64,000 nucleotides of DNA from Burkholderiaceae bacterium (GTDB lineage: Bacteria; Pseudomonadota; Gammaproteobacteria; Burkholderiales; Burkholderiaceae_E), in the NCBI GenBank assembly GCA_023954045.1, contig JAMLIR010000020.1:1-64000 (forward strand), written 5' to 3'. The notes under the pieces are model-generated. The model was not told the origin of the DNA. It did no database searches and worked only from the letters and a program-made list of their open reading frames with translations. Position 1 is the first letter of the stretch; each line of letters begins with the position of its first letter. Below are positions 37,804 to 46,452 of this stretch, piece by piece. A program made the position numbers and the translations under genes.

Positions 37804-39002
37804 AGATCCGGCTCGTGACGGGCGTGCTGCTCGCGCTCGCCGCGAGCGCCGCGGTCGCCGTCGCCGCCCTGTCGGCCGCGCGCACCCCGACGCCGGATTC
37901 GGGCGGCCCGGTGCCTGCGCTTGCACTACTGCCGCCGGTCCCGGTGCCGGCCGACAACCCGATGAGCGCTGCCAAGGTCGAGCTCGGGCGGCGGCTGTTC
38001 TTCGATGCGCGCCTGTCGGGCGACACCTCGACCTCGTGCGCGTCGTGCCACGTCGCGCAGATGGGCTGGACGCACGACGACGCGCTCGCCCCCGGCTATC
38101 CGGGCCACCGGCTGTGGCGCAACAACCCGACGGTGCTCAACGCTGCGCATTTCCGCCGGCTGATGTGGGACGGCAGCCTCGACCGGCTCGAGGTCCAGGC
38201 GCGCTCGGCGATGCAGGCGCCGGTCGAGGGCAACGGCAACGCGGCGATCGTCGAAATGCGGCTGCGTCTGGTGCCCGAGTACGTCGACCGCTTCCGCGAG
38301 GCGTTCGGCACCGAGTGGCCGAAGCTCGACGATGCCTGGCGGGCGATCGCGGCCTTCGAGCGCACCGTGGTCTCCGATCCGCGCAAGGTGCCGTTCGACC
38401 GGTTCCTGGCCGGCGATGCGAAGGCGCTGACCGCCGCGGCGCAGCGCGGCTACGCGCTGTTCACCGGCAAGGCGGGCTGCATCGCCTGCCACCACGGCCC
38501 GCTCGCGAGCGACGAGGGCTATCACGCGCTCGGCGTCCCGCGCCAGTCGCTGTACGACTCCAGCGCGCTGGTGCAGGTCGCGGTGCGCTGGCAGAACGCC
38601 CAGCGCGATGCGCCGCGCGCGCTGTACCGTGGCGCCGAGGAAGACCTCGGCCGTTACTACCGCACCCGCGATCCGGCCGACATCGGCAAGTTCCGCACGC
38701 CGTCGCTGCGCGAACTGCGCTACACCGCCCCCTACATGCACAACGGCGTGTTCCGCACGCTGCAGGAGGTGGTCGACTTCTTCGATCGCGGCGGCGGCGA
38801 CGCGCCCAACAAGTCGCCGCTGCTGCGCCCGCTCGGGCTCACCGGCGACGAGAAGCGCGACCTGGTCGCCTTCCTCGAATCGATGAGCATGGACGAGCCG
38901 CTGCTCATGGCCGCGCCCGAGCTGCCGCCGATGCAGCCGCTGGTCGAGGACACCGCAGGCAGCTGCAGCACGCACGACGCACCGGGAGGAGGGGCGGGAT
39001 GA
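37800..39002 (+). CDS. MauG/cytochrome c peroxidase-family diheme protein, second copy
   Basis: A 400-residue paralogue of the preceding gene: signal peptide about 1-24, haem sites Cys80-His84 (CASCH) and Cys227-His231 (CIACH). It shares ELGRRLFFDARLSGD, YALFTGKAGCIACHHG and LRYTAPYMHNGVFRTL, but has a different middle and a C-terminal tail with a Cys-x-x-His (SCSTHD). The copies are clearly diverged, so they may act on different substrates or as a heteromeric pair. The ATG overlaps the previous stop and its own stop overlaps the start of the NorB-like gene, showing tight coupling across this block. Confidence 0.88.
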   Translation: MKIRLVTGVLLALAASAAVAVAALSAARTPTPDSGGPVPALALLPPVPVPADNPMSAAKVELGRRLFFDARLSGDTSTSCASCHVAQMGWTHDDALAPGYPGHRLWRNNPTVLNAAHFRRLMWDGSLDRLEVQARSAMQAPVEGNGNAAIVEMRLRLVPEYVDRFREAFGTEWPKLDDAWRAIAAFERTVVSDPRKVPFDRFLAGDAKALTAAAQRGYALFTGKAGCIACHHGPLASDEGYHALGVPRQSLYDSSALVQVAVRWQNAQRDAPRALYRGAEEDLGRYYRTRDPADIGKFRTPSLRELRYTAPYMHNGVFRTLQEVVDFFDRGGGDAPNKSPLLRPLGLTGDEKRDLVAFLESMSMDEPLLMAAPELPPMQPLVEDTAGSCSTHDAPGGGAG

Positions 39003-41344
39003 CGAACGCCGGCAGGCTCTGGAACCGGTTCGTGATGAACCCCCGCGGCTGGTGGCTGCCGCTGCTCGCGGTGCTCGCGATCGGCGTGGGCAGCATGTTG
39101 TACATGGGCACGCGCACCTACCTCGATGCGCCGCCGGTGCCCGACTTCGTCGACGAGCGCGGCGTCGCGGTGGTCCCCGCGGCGGCGATCACGCGCGGGC
39201 AGGCGGTGTTCCTGAAGTACGGGCTGATGAACTACGGCAGCATGTTCGGCGACGGCGCCGGCCGCGGCCCGGACTTCACCGCCGACGCGCTGCACCAGGT
39301 GGCGCGCGCGATACGCGACCATCACGCGTCCGCCGACGGCGTCGACGCCGATTCGGCGCTCGCCGCCGCGCAGCGCGAGATCAAGCGCAATCGCCACGAT
39401 GCGGCCACCGGCACGGTCACCGTCGGCCCCGCGCAGGCCTATGCCGCGCGCGAGATCGAGCGCCGCGTCGCAGCGATGTTCCGCGGCGAGGGCAGCGAAG
39501 CCTTCCACCCCGCCGGCTTCATCGCCGACGAGGCCGAACTGCGCGACCTCGCGGCGTTCTTCTTCTGGGGCGCATGGGTCTGCGGGGTCGAGCGGCCCGG
39601 CAAGGCCTACACCTACACGCACAACTGGCCGTACGACGAGCTGGCGGGCAACCGGCCGAGCGCGCAGGTCATGCTGTGGAGCGTGATCGCGGTGCTCGCG
39701 CTCGTAGCCGCGCTCGGCGCGGTGCTGTTCCTTTACGGCCGATACGCGTCGATCGCCGGATGGCGTCCCGCGCAGCGCGGCGACGCGTTCCCGCAGGCGG
39801 GGACGATGGCCGGCGCAGCGGCGGTCGATGCGCTGCGTCCCGGCGCGCTGCAGCGCGCAACCTACAAGTTCTTCGCCGCCGCCGCGGTGCTGTTCGTGCT
39901 GCAGGTCGCCGCCGGCATCCTGACCGTGCACGACTTCCTCGGCATCACCCGCGTGTTCGGCGTCGATCTCGCGCAGGCGCTGCCGATTCCGGTGGTCCGC
40001 GGCTGGCACCTGCAGCTCGCGCTGCTGTGGATCACCGCCTGCTGGGTCGGCGCGTCGATCTTCGTCGTCTCGACGGCCGCGCCGCGGGCACCGGCCGGAC
40101 AGTTGCGGCTGGTCGAGCGGCTGTTCGGCCTGTTCGTCTTCACCGCGGTCGGCGGGCTGGCCGGCGTGGCGCTCGGGCCGCACGGACTGCTCGGCGACTG
40201 GTGGCACCTGCTCGGCAGCCAGGGCTGGGAGTTCGTCGAGCAGGGCAGGCTCTGGCAGGCGCTGCTGTTCGCGGTGTTCGCGCTGTGGTGCGTGGTGCTC
40301 GCGCGCGCGGTCCGGCCGATCTGGCACTCGGGCGATGCGTGGATGCTGCCGAAGTGGCTGCTCTACTGCGTCGCCTGCGTGCTGGTGCTGTTCGTCTCCG
40401 GGTTCGTCGCGACGCCGCAGACCAACTTCGTGGTCGCCGATTTCTGGCGCTGGGCGGTGATCCACATGTGGGTCGAGGCGTTCTTCGAAGTCTTCACCAC
40501 CGCGGTGCTCGCGTACTTCATGGTGCTGATGGGACTGGTGAGCCACGCCGCGGCCTCGCGCATCGTCTATCTCGCCGCGCTGCTGTTCCTGGGCTCGGGC
40601 CTGCTCGGCATCTCGCACAACTTCTACTGGAACGCCAAGCCGGTCGAGACGCTGGCGATCGGCAGCGTTTTTTCGACGCTGCAGGTCGTGCCGCTGATCC
40701 TGCTCACGCTCGAAGCCTGGCAGTTCCGCAACGCGCCGCAGCGCGCGGGCGCCGCCGGCGGCTTCGGCCAGTCGGAGGCGTTCCTGTTCCTGCTCGGCGT
40801 GAATTTCTGGAACTTCCTGGGCGCCGGCATGTTCGGCTTCATGATCAACCTGCCGATCGTCAACTACTACGAGCACGGCACCTACCTGACCGTGAACCAC
40901 GGCCACGCCGCGCTGATGGGCGTCTACGGCAACCTGGCGATCGCGACGATCGTCTTCTGCGCGCGCTGCCTGGTCGAGCCGGCCCGCTGGAACGCCGCAC
41001 TGCTGCGCCGCGCGTTCTGGTCGCTCAACGTCGGGCTGCTGCTGATGGTGGCCGCCGACCTGTTTCCGGTGGGCATCGCGCAGCTGCTCGACGTGCTCGA
41101 AAACGGCTTCTGGCACGCGCGCTCGCAGGCGTTCATCGGCAGCGAACTGTTCCAGGCGCTCACCTGGGCGCGCATCGTCGGCGGCGCGCTGTTCGTGCTG
41201 GGCGGCGTGCTGCCGCTGGCCTGGTTCGTCGTGACCCGCGCCGCCGCGCTGAAGGCGCCCCTCCCAGAGCCAGCCGAGGACGAAGCGACCCGCACTGCGC
41301 CTGGAGCGGCCGCGCTGCCGTTGCCCGAGAGCCCGCGCGCCTGA
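38999..41344 (+). CDS. Putative nitric oxide dismutase (NorB/qNOR homologue with altered active site)
   Basis: A 781-residue haem-copper-superfamily protein of quinol-NO-reductase layout: N-terminal helix, periplasmic cytochrome-like domain without CXXCH, then 12 or more helices. Retained: His489, Glu493 and Glu497 (HMWVEAFFE) and His540, which align with His508, Glu512, Glu516 and His559 of Geobacillus qNOR at a constant offset of 19. Changed: the third FeB ligand His560 is Asn541 (SHNFYW) and Glu581 is Gln562 (STLQ). The quinol-site motif near His328/Glu332 reads His311-D-F-L-Gly315. As I recall, these changes mark nitric oxide dismutase (2 NO to N2 + O2) described from Methylomirabilis. 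It is the last gene of the amine run. A divergent NO reductase is the alternative. Confidence 0.8.
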   Translation: MTNAGRLWNRFVMNPRGWWLPLLAVLAIGVGSMLYMGTRTYLDAPPVPDFVDERGVAVVPAAAITRGQAVFLKYGLMNYGSMFGDGAGRGPDFTADALHQVARAIRDHHASADGVDADSALAAAQREIKRNRHDAATGTVTVGPAQAYAAREIERRVAAMFRGEGSEAFHPAGFIADEAELRDLAAFFFWGAWVCGVERPGKAYTYTHNWPYDELAGNRPSAQVMLWSVIAVLALVAALGAVLFLYGRYASIAGWRPAQRGDAFPQAGTMAGAAAVDALRPGALQRATYKFFAAAAVLFVLQVAAGILTVHDFLGITRVFGVDLAQALPIPVVRGWHLQLALLWITACWVGASIFVVSTAAPRAPAGQLRLVERLFGLFVFTAVGGLAGVALGPHGLLGDWWHLLGSQGWEFVEQGRLWQALLFAVFALWCVVLARAVRPIWHSGDAWMLPKWLLYCVACVLVLFVSGFVATPQTNFVVADFWRWAVIHMWVEAFFEVFTTAVLAYFMVLMGLVSHAAASRIVYLAALLFLGSGLLGISHNFYWNAKPVETLAIGSVFSTLQVVPLILLTLEAWQFRNAPQRAGAAGGFGQSEAFLFLLGVNFWNFLGAGMFGFMINLPIVNYYEHGTYLTVNHGHAALMGVYGNLAIATIVFCARCLVEPARWNAALLRRAFWSLNVGLLLMVAADLFPVGIAQLLDVLENGFWHARSQAFIGSELFQALTWARIVGGALFVLGGVLPLAWFVVTRAAALKAPLPEPAEDEATRTAPGAAALPLPESPRA

Positions 41345-41356
41345 AGCCTGCGGCGC

Positions 41357-42715
41357 TCAGGCGCCGCAGCTGACGAGCGCCGCCTCGAGCGCGTCGACGA
41401 TCAGGTCGATTTCCGGCCGCTGGATCACCAGCGGCGGCGACAGGATCAGGTTGCCGCCGGAGACGCGGACCATCGCGCCGTTGCGGAAGGTCTGCGCGGC
41501 CACCGCCGCGGGCAGCGCCGCCTTGCGGTCGAGCGGCGTGCGCTTCTCCTTGTCGGCCACCAGCTCGACGCAGGCCATCAGCCCGATGCCGCGCACGTTG
41601 CCCACGGCGCGGAACTTCTGCTCGAGCGGCTTCAGCCGCGACATCAGGTACTCGCCCTGCACGCGCGCGTTCTCCGGCACGTTCTCGCGCTCGACGATGT
41701 CGAGCGCCGCGAGCGCCGACGCGCAGGCCACCGGATGGCCGCTGTAGGTGTAGCCGTGCATGATCGCGCCGCTGCCGGTCTGGTCGCCGAGGAACGCGTC
41801 GGCGACGCGGGTCGAGACCGCGGTCGCGCCCAGCGGCACGTAGCCCGAATTGATGCCCTTGGCCAGGCACATGATGTCGGGCTGCACGCCCCAGAGCCGC
41901 GCGCCGAACATCGAGCCGGTGCGGCCGAAGCCGGTCACCACCTCGTCGGCGATCAGCAGCACGCCGTGCGCGTCGCAGACCTTGCGCACCAGCGGCCAGA
42001 AGTTCGGCGGCGGCACGATCACGCCGCCGGCGCCCTGCACCGGCTCGGCGATGAACGCCGCGACCGTGTCCGGGCCCTGGAAGCGGATCTCGCGGTCGAG
42101 CAGCTCGGCGCAGATCTCGCCGAGCCGCTGCGGGTCGTCGGTGTACGGGTTGCGGTAGTCCCACGGCGTGTCGATGTGGAAGCACCCCGGGAGCAGCGGC
42201 TCGTAGGCGCGCCGGAACGCGGTGTTGCCGTTCACCGACATGCCGCCGAAGTGCACGCCGTGGTAACCCTGCTTCAGCGCGATGAACTTGTGGCGGTCGG
42301 CCTGGCCCTCGAGCTTCCAGTACTGGCGCGCGATCTTCAGCGCGCCCTCCACCGCGTCGGAGCCGCCGCTGGAGAACGCGACGCGCGCCATGCCCTCCGG
42401 CTGAAGCATCCCGACCAGCCGCACCGACAGCTCGATCGCGCGCGGATGCGTGGTGCCGCGAAAGCACGAATAGAACGCCAGCTCGTCGAGCTGGTCGGCG
42501 ATCGCCCGCTTGATCTCCTCGCGCCCGTAGCCGAGGTTGATGTTCCACAGGCCACCCACGCCGTCGACCACGCGATGACCGTCGACGTCGGTGATCCAGA
42601 CGCCGTCGCCGCGGGCCACGATGATCGGGGGCTGTTCCTGCATCTGGCGCGGGTGCGCCATCGGGTGCAGCATGAAGCGCGCGTTGTGCGCGCGCAGCGC
42701 GTCCGGGCCGGTCAT
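41357..42715 (-). CDS. Class III PLP aminotransferase (omega-aminotransferase / phospho-lyase family)
   Basis: A 452-residue fold-type I PLP enzyme. Visible: DGVWITDVDGHRVVDGVGGL, AFSSGGSDAVEGALKIARQY, the PLP-binding LLIADEVVTGFGRTGSMFG, the Schiff-base Lys in CLAKGINSGYVPLGA, and MHGYTYSGHPVACASALAAL. The class includes omega-amino acid:pyruvate transaminases, taurine-pyruvate transaminases and the amino-alcohol-phosphate phospho-lyases. Here it ends an operon with a phosphotransferase pair and a HAD protein, so a phosphorylated amine substrate is possible. The start ATG overlaps the HAD stop by four bases. Specificity cannot be decided from sequence alone. Confidence 0.9.
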   Translation of the reverse strand: MTGPDALRAHNARFMLHPMAHPRQMQEQPPIIVARGDGVWITDVDGHRVVDGVGGLWNINLGYGREEIKRAIADQLDELAFYSCFRGTTHPRAIELSVRLVGMLQPEGMARVAFSSGGSDAVEGALKIARQYWKLEGQADRHKFIALKQGYHGVHFGGMSVNGNTAFRRAYEPLLPGCFHIDTPWDYRNPYTDDPQRLGEICAELLDREIRFQGPDTVAAFIAEPVQGAGGVIVPPPNFWPLVRKVCDAHGVLLIADEVVTGFGRTGSMFGARLWGVQPDIMCLAKGINSGYVPLGATAVSTRVADAFLGDQTGSGAIMHGYTYSGHPVACASALAALDIVERENVPENARVQGEYLMSRLKPLEQKFRAVGNVRGIGLMACVELVADKEKRTPLDRKAALPAAVAAQTFRNGAMVRVSGGNLILSPPLVIQRPEIDLIVDALEAALVSCGA

Positions 42716-43425
42716 GAGGATTCTCCGGGAGCGAAGCGGTCGATGCCGAGCCGGGCGCGCACGCGTGCGAAGCTGCCTTCGGGGTCGGCGAGGTCGAAGT
42801 AGATCGCGTCCATGCCCACCGCGCGCGCCCCCTCGACGTTGCGCGGCTGGTCGTCGACGAACAGCGCGCGCGCCGCGGGCACGCCGAGTGCCTCGAGCGC
42901 TGCACGGTAGGCGCGCGGATCGGGCTTGAGCACGCCGGTGTGCGTGGCGTCGACCAGCACGTCGATCTCGCGCAGCAGCGCGAGCCGATCCATGAACGGC
43001 CGGCCCCAGAAGAGCTCGAGCTCGTTCGAGACGATGCCCACCCGAAGGCCCGCGGCGCGCGCTGCCGCGATCGTGCGCCGCGCGCATTCGCGCACCGCCC
43101 GGTTCGGGTCGTCGCCGCGGATCGCCTTGAAGAAGTCGAGCGGCGTCCACGCGTCGTGGCCGAGCATGCGGCCGACCTCGGCCGCGCGCTGCGCCCAGTA
43201 GTCGCGCTCGCTGATCGCACCGGCGGCCATGCTGCGCCACAGCGGATCGGTGGCCGGATCGACCGGCCCGAGCCAGCCGAGCGTGCCGGGCGCCAGGCCG
43301 AGGATCGTCTCGATCTCGCGCTGCCGCTCGAAGGCCGAGATCGTGATCACGCTGCCGAAGTCGAGCAGCAGTGCGTCGAACAGGCGCTCTTCGACCCGAT
43401 GGGCGCGCGCTTCGGGGGCGTTCAT
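42712..43425 (-). CDS. HAD-superfamily hydrolase
   Basis: A 237-residue HAD protein. Motif I is LLLDFGSVIT, with nucleophile Asp but Gly at the +2 position, as in YihX- and sEH-like HADs. Motif II is IVSNELE, motif III includes GVLKPDPRAYRAAL, and motif IV is VDDQPRNVEGARAVG. The alpha-helical cap lies between I and II. It could dephosphorylate a metabolite made by the upstream dikinase-like pair. It is translationally coupled on both sides by 4-base overlaps, so it is integral to this operon. Confidence 0.85.
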   Translation of the reverse strand: MNAPEARAHRVEERLFDALLLDFGSVITISAFERQREIETILGLAPGTLGWLGPVDPATDPLWRSMAAGAISERDYWAQRAAEVGRMLGHDAWTPLDFFKAIRGDDPNRAVRECARRTIAAARAAGLRVGIVSNELELFWGRPFMDRLALLREIDVLVDATHTGVLKPDPRAYRAALEALGVPAARALFVDDQPRNVEGARAVGMDAIYFDLADPEGSFARVRARLGIDRFAPGESS

Positions 43426-44489
43426 GTCATCCTGGCTCCATAGCGCAGTGCGTAGCGCACCGGGTCCCACTGCGGCGGATCGGTCGGGCCGGCACCGGCG
43501 GCGGTCACCGGCCGCGCCTGCACCAGCACGATCGTGTCGCCTTCGCGGCGCCCGCGCTGCAGCACCCATTCGATGTCTACGGGGTAGCCGTAGTGCGTCT
43601 CGACCGCGACGGCGCTGCGCGCGATCGCCGCGATCTCGTCGTCGTCGAGCACGCGCGCGGTTGCGAACGCGGGCGGCATCGGACGCTCGACGACCGCGCC
43701 GCGCCGGTAGTCCATCACCGAGATCACCGTCTTGTCGGCGATCCGGTAATCGAGCAATTCGAAGCCGTCCTTGTCGAGCTCGGCGTGATCCGGCACGACC
43801 AGCCCGCCGACCACCGCCTCGCCGTATCCCCAGGAGCCCTCGACCACCACGCGGTCGCGCCGCCCGGTGAGCGGATGCACCGAGAACGCGACGCCTGCGG
43901 CGCGCGCTCGCACCAGCTCGAGCACCCCCACGGCCATCGGCATCGCCGCGGCGCCGAGCCCGGACCGGGCCCGGTAGCCGATCGCCCGCGCCGAGAACAG
44001 GCTCGACCAGGCGCGCCTGATGCTGTCGTCGACCGCGTCGAGCCCCGAGACGCCGAGGAAGGTTTCGTACTGGCCGGCGAAGCTGTGGTCGGCCGCGTCC
44101 TCGCCGACCGCCGAGCTGCGAACCGCCACCGGCTTGTCGACTTCGCGCACCTCGAAGCACAGCGCATCGTAGGCGCGCTCGAAGCACGCACGCATCGCGT
44201 CGGGCAGCGGCTGCGCCGCGAAGCGCCCACGGATCCGCGCCGACGCGGCTTCGAGCCGGTCCAGATCGCCGGCGTCGCCGATCGAGGCGAGTTCGGCGGC
44301 GATCGCGCTCTCGAGCCGCGTTTCGCGCACGAAGTGCCGATAGGCCTCGACCGTCACCGCGTATCCGGTGGGCGCCTGGAAGCCCGCCCGCCGCAGCTCG
44401 GCCAGCCGCGCCAGCTTCGGGCCGACGATTTCGGCGTTCACGGCGGCCGGCTCGGCCATCGCGACCACCCACGGGCTGCCGACCGGCAT
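43422..44489 (-). CDS. PEP/pyruvate-binding (ATP-grasp) subunit of a PEP-synthase-like phosphotransferase
   Basis: A 355-residue protein equal to the N-terminal nucleotide-binding half of PEP synthase or pyruvate phosphate dikinase: [66 protein letters not shown] and DIEWVLQRG. It lacks the phosphohistidine domain, which is encoded by the gene just upstream (3-base gap). The sizes (about 40 kDa plus about 63 kDa) recall the two core subunits of phenylphosphate synthase, where this part uses ATP to phosphorylate a His on the partner. The substrate here is unknown. Confidence 0.85.
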   Translation of the reverse strand: MPVGSPWVVAMAEPAAVNAEIVGPKLARLAELRRAGFQAPTGYAVTVEAYRHFVRETRLESAIAAELASIGDAGDLDRLEAASARIRGRFAAQPLPDAMRACFERAYDALCFEVREVDKPVAVRSSAVGEDAADHSFAGQYETFLGVSGLDAVDDSIRRAWSSLFSARAIGYRARSGLGAAAMPMAVGVLELVRARAAGVAFSVHPLTGRRDRVVVEGSWGYGEAVVGGLVVPDHAELDKDGFELLDYRIADKTVISVMDYRRGAVVERPMPPAFATARVLDDDEIAAIARSAVAVETHYGYPVDIEWVLQRGRREGDTIVLVQARPVTAAGAGPTDPPQWDPVRYALRYGARMT

Positions 44490-44492
44490 CGC

Positions 44493-46217
44493 TCAGGCCG
44501 CCTTCAGCACGGTGACGGTGCCCGCACTGCCGTCGACGTCGACCAGGTCGCCGTCGGCGATGACGCGCGTGGCCACCGCGGTGCCGACCACGCAGGGCAC
44601 GCGGTATTCGCGGCTGATGATCGACGCGTGCGCCAGCGTGCCGCCCTGGTCGCAGACGCAGGCGGCGATCTTGGTGAAGGCCGGCGTCCAGCTCGGCGAA
44701 GTGCCTTCGCAGACCAGCACTTCCCCGGCCTGCACGCGGTGCAGGTCCTGCGGGCCGTGCAGCACGCGCGCGCGCCCGCTCGCCCGGCCCGGCGCCGCCC
44801 CGAGCCCGCGCAGCCGCTCGCCCGGCGCCGCGCCGACGCGCACCGCAGCGAGGAACTCGTCGGTCACGCCGTCGATCTCGATCAGGATCGGGTCGCTGAT
44901 GGACTCGGGTGCCGCGCCGAGGTACTTCGGCATCGTCTTGCGGCATTCGCGCCAGGACGCGTGATACGCGCGCCGCGCGTCGATCAGCGCGTCGAACGAA
45001 GCGATCGGCTCGCCGCGCGCGACCCGCAGCAGCTCGGGGTAGAAGAGGAAGAACACGTCGTCGGGGTTGCGCCCGGGCGCGCGCGCGCCGATCGCGAGCG
45101 CCGCGCGGCGCAGCGGGATCGTCGCGCGAAGGTCGATGTAGTGGTTGTGGTCCTCGTTCCACCAGACGAAGTTGGCGCGCTCGCAGCTCGCCAGTGCCGC
45201 GTCGAACGCGCGGCGCTCCGCGCGCGTGAGCCGTTTCCTGGCTGCCGCGATCGCGCCTGCGCGCTCGGCGCGCGCCGCCTCGATGCCGGCGTCGAAGTCG
45301 TGTCCTTCGCCCGCGCCGAGGAGGAAGGTGCGGATGTTGCCCAGCGGCGTGGTCGGATCCTCGCGCCAGCTGGGCAGCATCGGATCGGCCATCCCGTCGG
45401 TGCGCCATCCCCATTCGTCGAGGAACGCGCCGAAGCGCGCCATCCAGCGAGTGCCGTCGGCGCCCACCGCGGCGAGCGCCGCGACGATCGCTTCGGGCGG
45501 GTTGTCGACGAACGCGCGCGCGAGCGCCGTGCCGCGCAGTTCGCGCGCGAAGCCCCACAGCGCGCGGTCGCAGCGCGTCATCGGCGTTTCGTAGCCCTGA
45601 AGGAAGCGCGGCACCTCGGCGCGCGCGATGCCCAGTTCGGCGCAAAGCCCGTAGAAGCCCGCCTGGTTCAGCAGCAGCGGGTACATCAGATCGAAGTGCA
45701 CTTCCCAGGCGCGGCGCTGGAAGGCGCGCGCGCGCTCGAGGTATTCGGCCTGCTCGCCGGGCGGATCGGTACGCGGATCGTGGCGCTCGAGGGCGCGCGC
45801 ATCGCGGTCGAGCCCGCTCGCGACCTGCTCCCACATCTCGGGGAAGCGTTCGAGGAAGGCTGGCAGCGCGGCGCCGAGCGCGTCCGCGCGCTCGCGCGCC
45901 TCGTCGGGCGAGGGCTGTTCGATCTCGGTGAAGTAGACGTGCGTGCCCGCGCAGCGCACGGTGAGCCCGTTGGAGGTGGGCAGCGGGACGGACTGCGCGG
46001 CACGTTGCGTCGCCCACGCGTAGCCGTCGTCGAGCAGGCACATCCCCAGCGGCGTGATGCCGTCGGGAAAGCGATACTCGAGCAGCCAGAACCGGTCGAG
46101 ATCGTCGCGGCGAAGCGGCGCGACGCGCTCGAAGCGGACCACGTCGGGACGATGCGCGTCGTCGGCGCCCGGATAGCCGGGGTCGTCCACGATTCGCTGC
46201 AGGAGGTCCGCGTGCAT
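44493..46217 (-). CDS. PEP-utilizing enzyme: substrate domain plus phosphohistidine swivel domain
   Basis: A 574-residue protein. Residues about 490-574 are the mobile phosphohistidine domain: VLVCEGTSPSWTPAFTKIAA, then CDQGGTLAHASIISREYRVP, whose His in TLAHAS would be phosphorylated. The first 480 residues are mostly helical, rich in Trp, Arg and Glu (FLDEWGWRTDGMADPMLPSW, ANFVWWNEDHNHYIDL). They resemble the substrate-binding region of phenylphosphate synthase or rifampin phosphotransferase types, not the PEP/pyruvate barrel. I start at the ATG giving MHADLLQRIVDD; an upstream ATG 26 codons earlier would run into the palindromic control region. First gene of a four-gene leftward operon. 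Confidence 0.82.
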   Translation of the reverse strand: MHADLLQRIVDDPGYPGADDAHRPDVVRFERVAPLRRDDLDRFWLLEYRFPDGITPLGMCLLDDGYAWATQRAAQSVPLPTSNGLTVRCAGTHVYFTEIEQPSPDEARERADALGAALPAFLERFPEMWEQVASGLDRDARALERHDPRTDPPGEQAEYLERARAFQRRAWEVHFDLMYPLLLNQAGFYGLCAELGIARAEVPRFLQGYETPMTRCDRALWGFARELRGTALARAFVDNPPEAIVAALAAVGADGTRWMARFGAFLDEWGWRTDGMADPMLPSWREDPTTPLGNIRTFLLGAGEGHDFDAGIEAARAERAGAIAAARKRLTRAERRAFDAALASCERANFVWWNEDHNHYIDLRATIPLRRAALAIGARAPGRNPDDVFFLFYPELLRVARGEPIASFDALIDARRAYHASWRECRKTMPKYLGAAPESISDPILIEIDGVTDEFLAAVRVGAAPGERLRGLGAAPGRASGRARVLHGPQDLHRVQAGEVLVCEGTSPSWTPAFTKIAACVCDQGGTLAHASIISREYRVPCVVGTAVATRVIADGDLVDVDGSAGTVTVLKAA

Positions 46218-46269
46218 CGGTCGTCTCGGAGGGTGCTCGCCCGGCGCCAGTGTGCAGCGGCGCTTGATC

Positions 46270-46296
46270 GTTGTCAATGCAACTAACGTTTTCAAC
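46270..46296. promoter_or_regulatory. Imperfect 27-base palindrome, candidate MarR operator
   Basis: Half-sites GTTGnnAA and TTnnCAAC flank a central AACTAA-like core, in the 235-base region between the divergent phosphotransferase operon and the ALDH gene. Read leftward, TTGAAA-N17-AACGAT overlaps the palindrome and could be the leftward promoter. A MarR-family gene ends the rightward operon, which makes it the likely ligand. Confidence 0.4.
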
Positions 46297-46392
46297 GCGA
46301 CCGGTTCCGATGCGCCCGCGGCCGGCCGGATTCGCTTCCCGGCGAATGGGTGTGCGCGTCGATGCGCAGGCCCGGGAAGGTCGCCAAATTGG

Positions 46393-46422
46393 TTGCAAAT
46401 AAAACTGTCTGGCGACTATCAT
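46393..46422 (+). promoter_or_regulatory. Candidate promoter of the rightward ALDH–permease–marR operon
   Basis: TTGCAA (46393-46398), 18-base spacer, TATCAT (46417-46422), 31 bases before the ALDH start. The area is AT-rich relative to its surroundings (GGTTGCAAATAAAACTG), as expected of a promoter in this high-GC DNA. Confidence 0.5.
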
Positions 46423-46452
46423 CTGCGTCAGCGCCACGCATCGACGACCAGC

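Noticed and set aside
38999-41344. Ordinary quinol-dependent NO reductase
   Set aside because: The FeB His pair is His-Asn, the downstream Glu is Gln and the quinol-site Glu is Gly, all at positions conserved in qNOR. Kept only as the fallback explanation.
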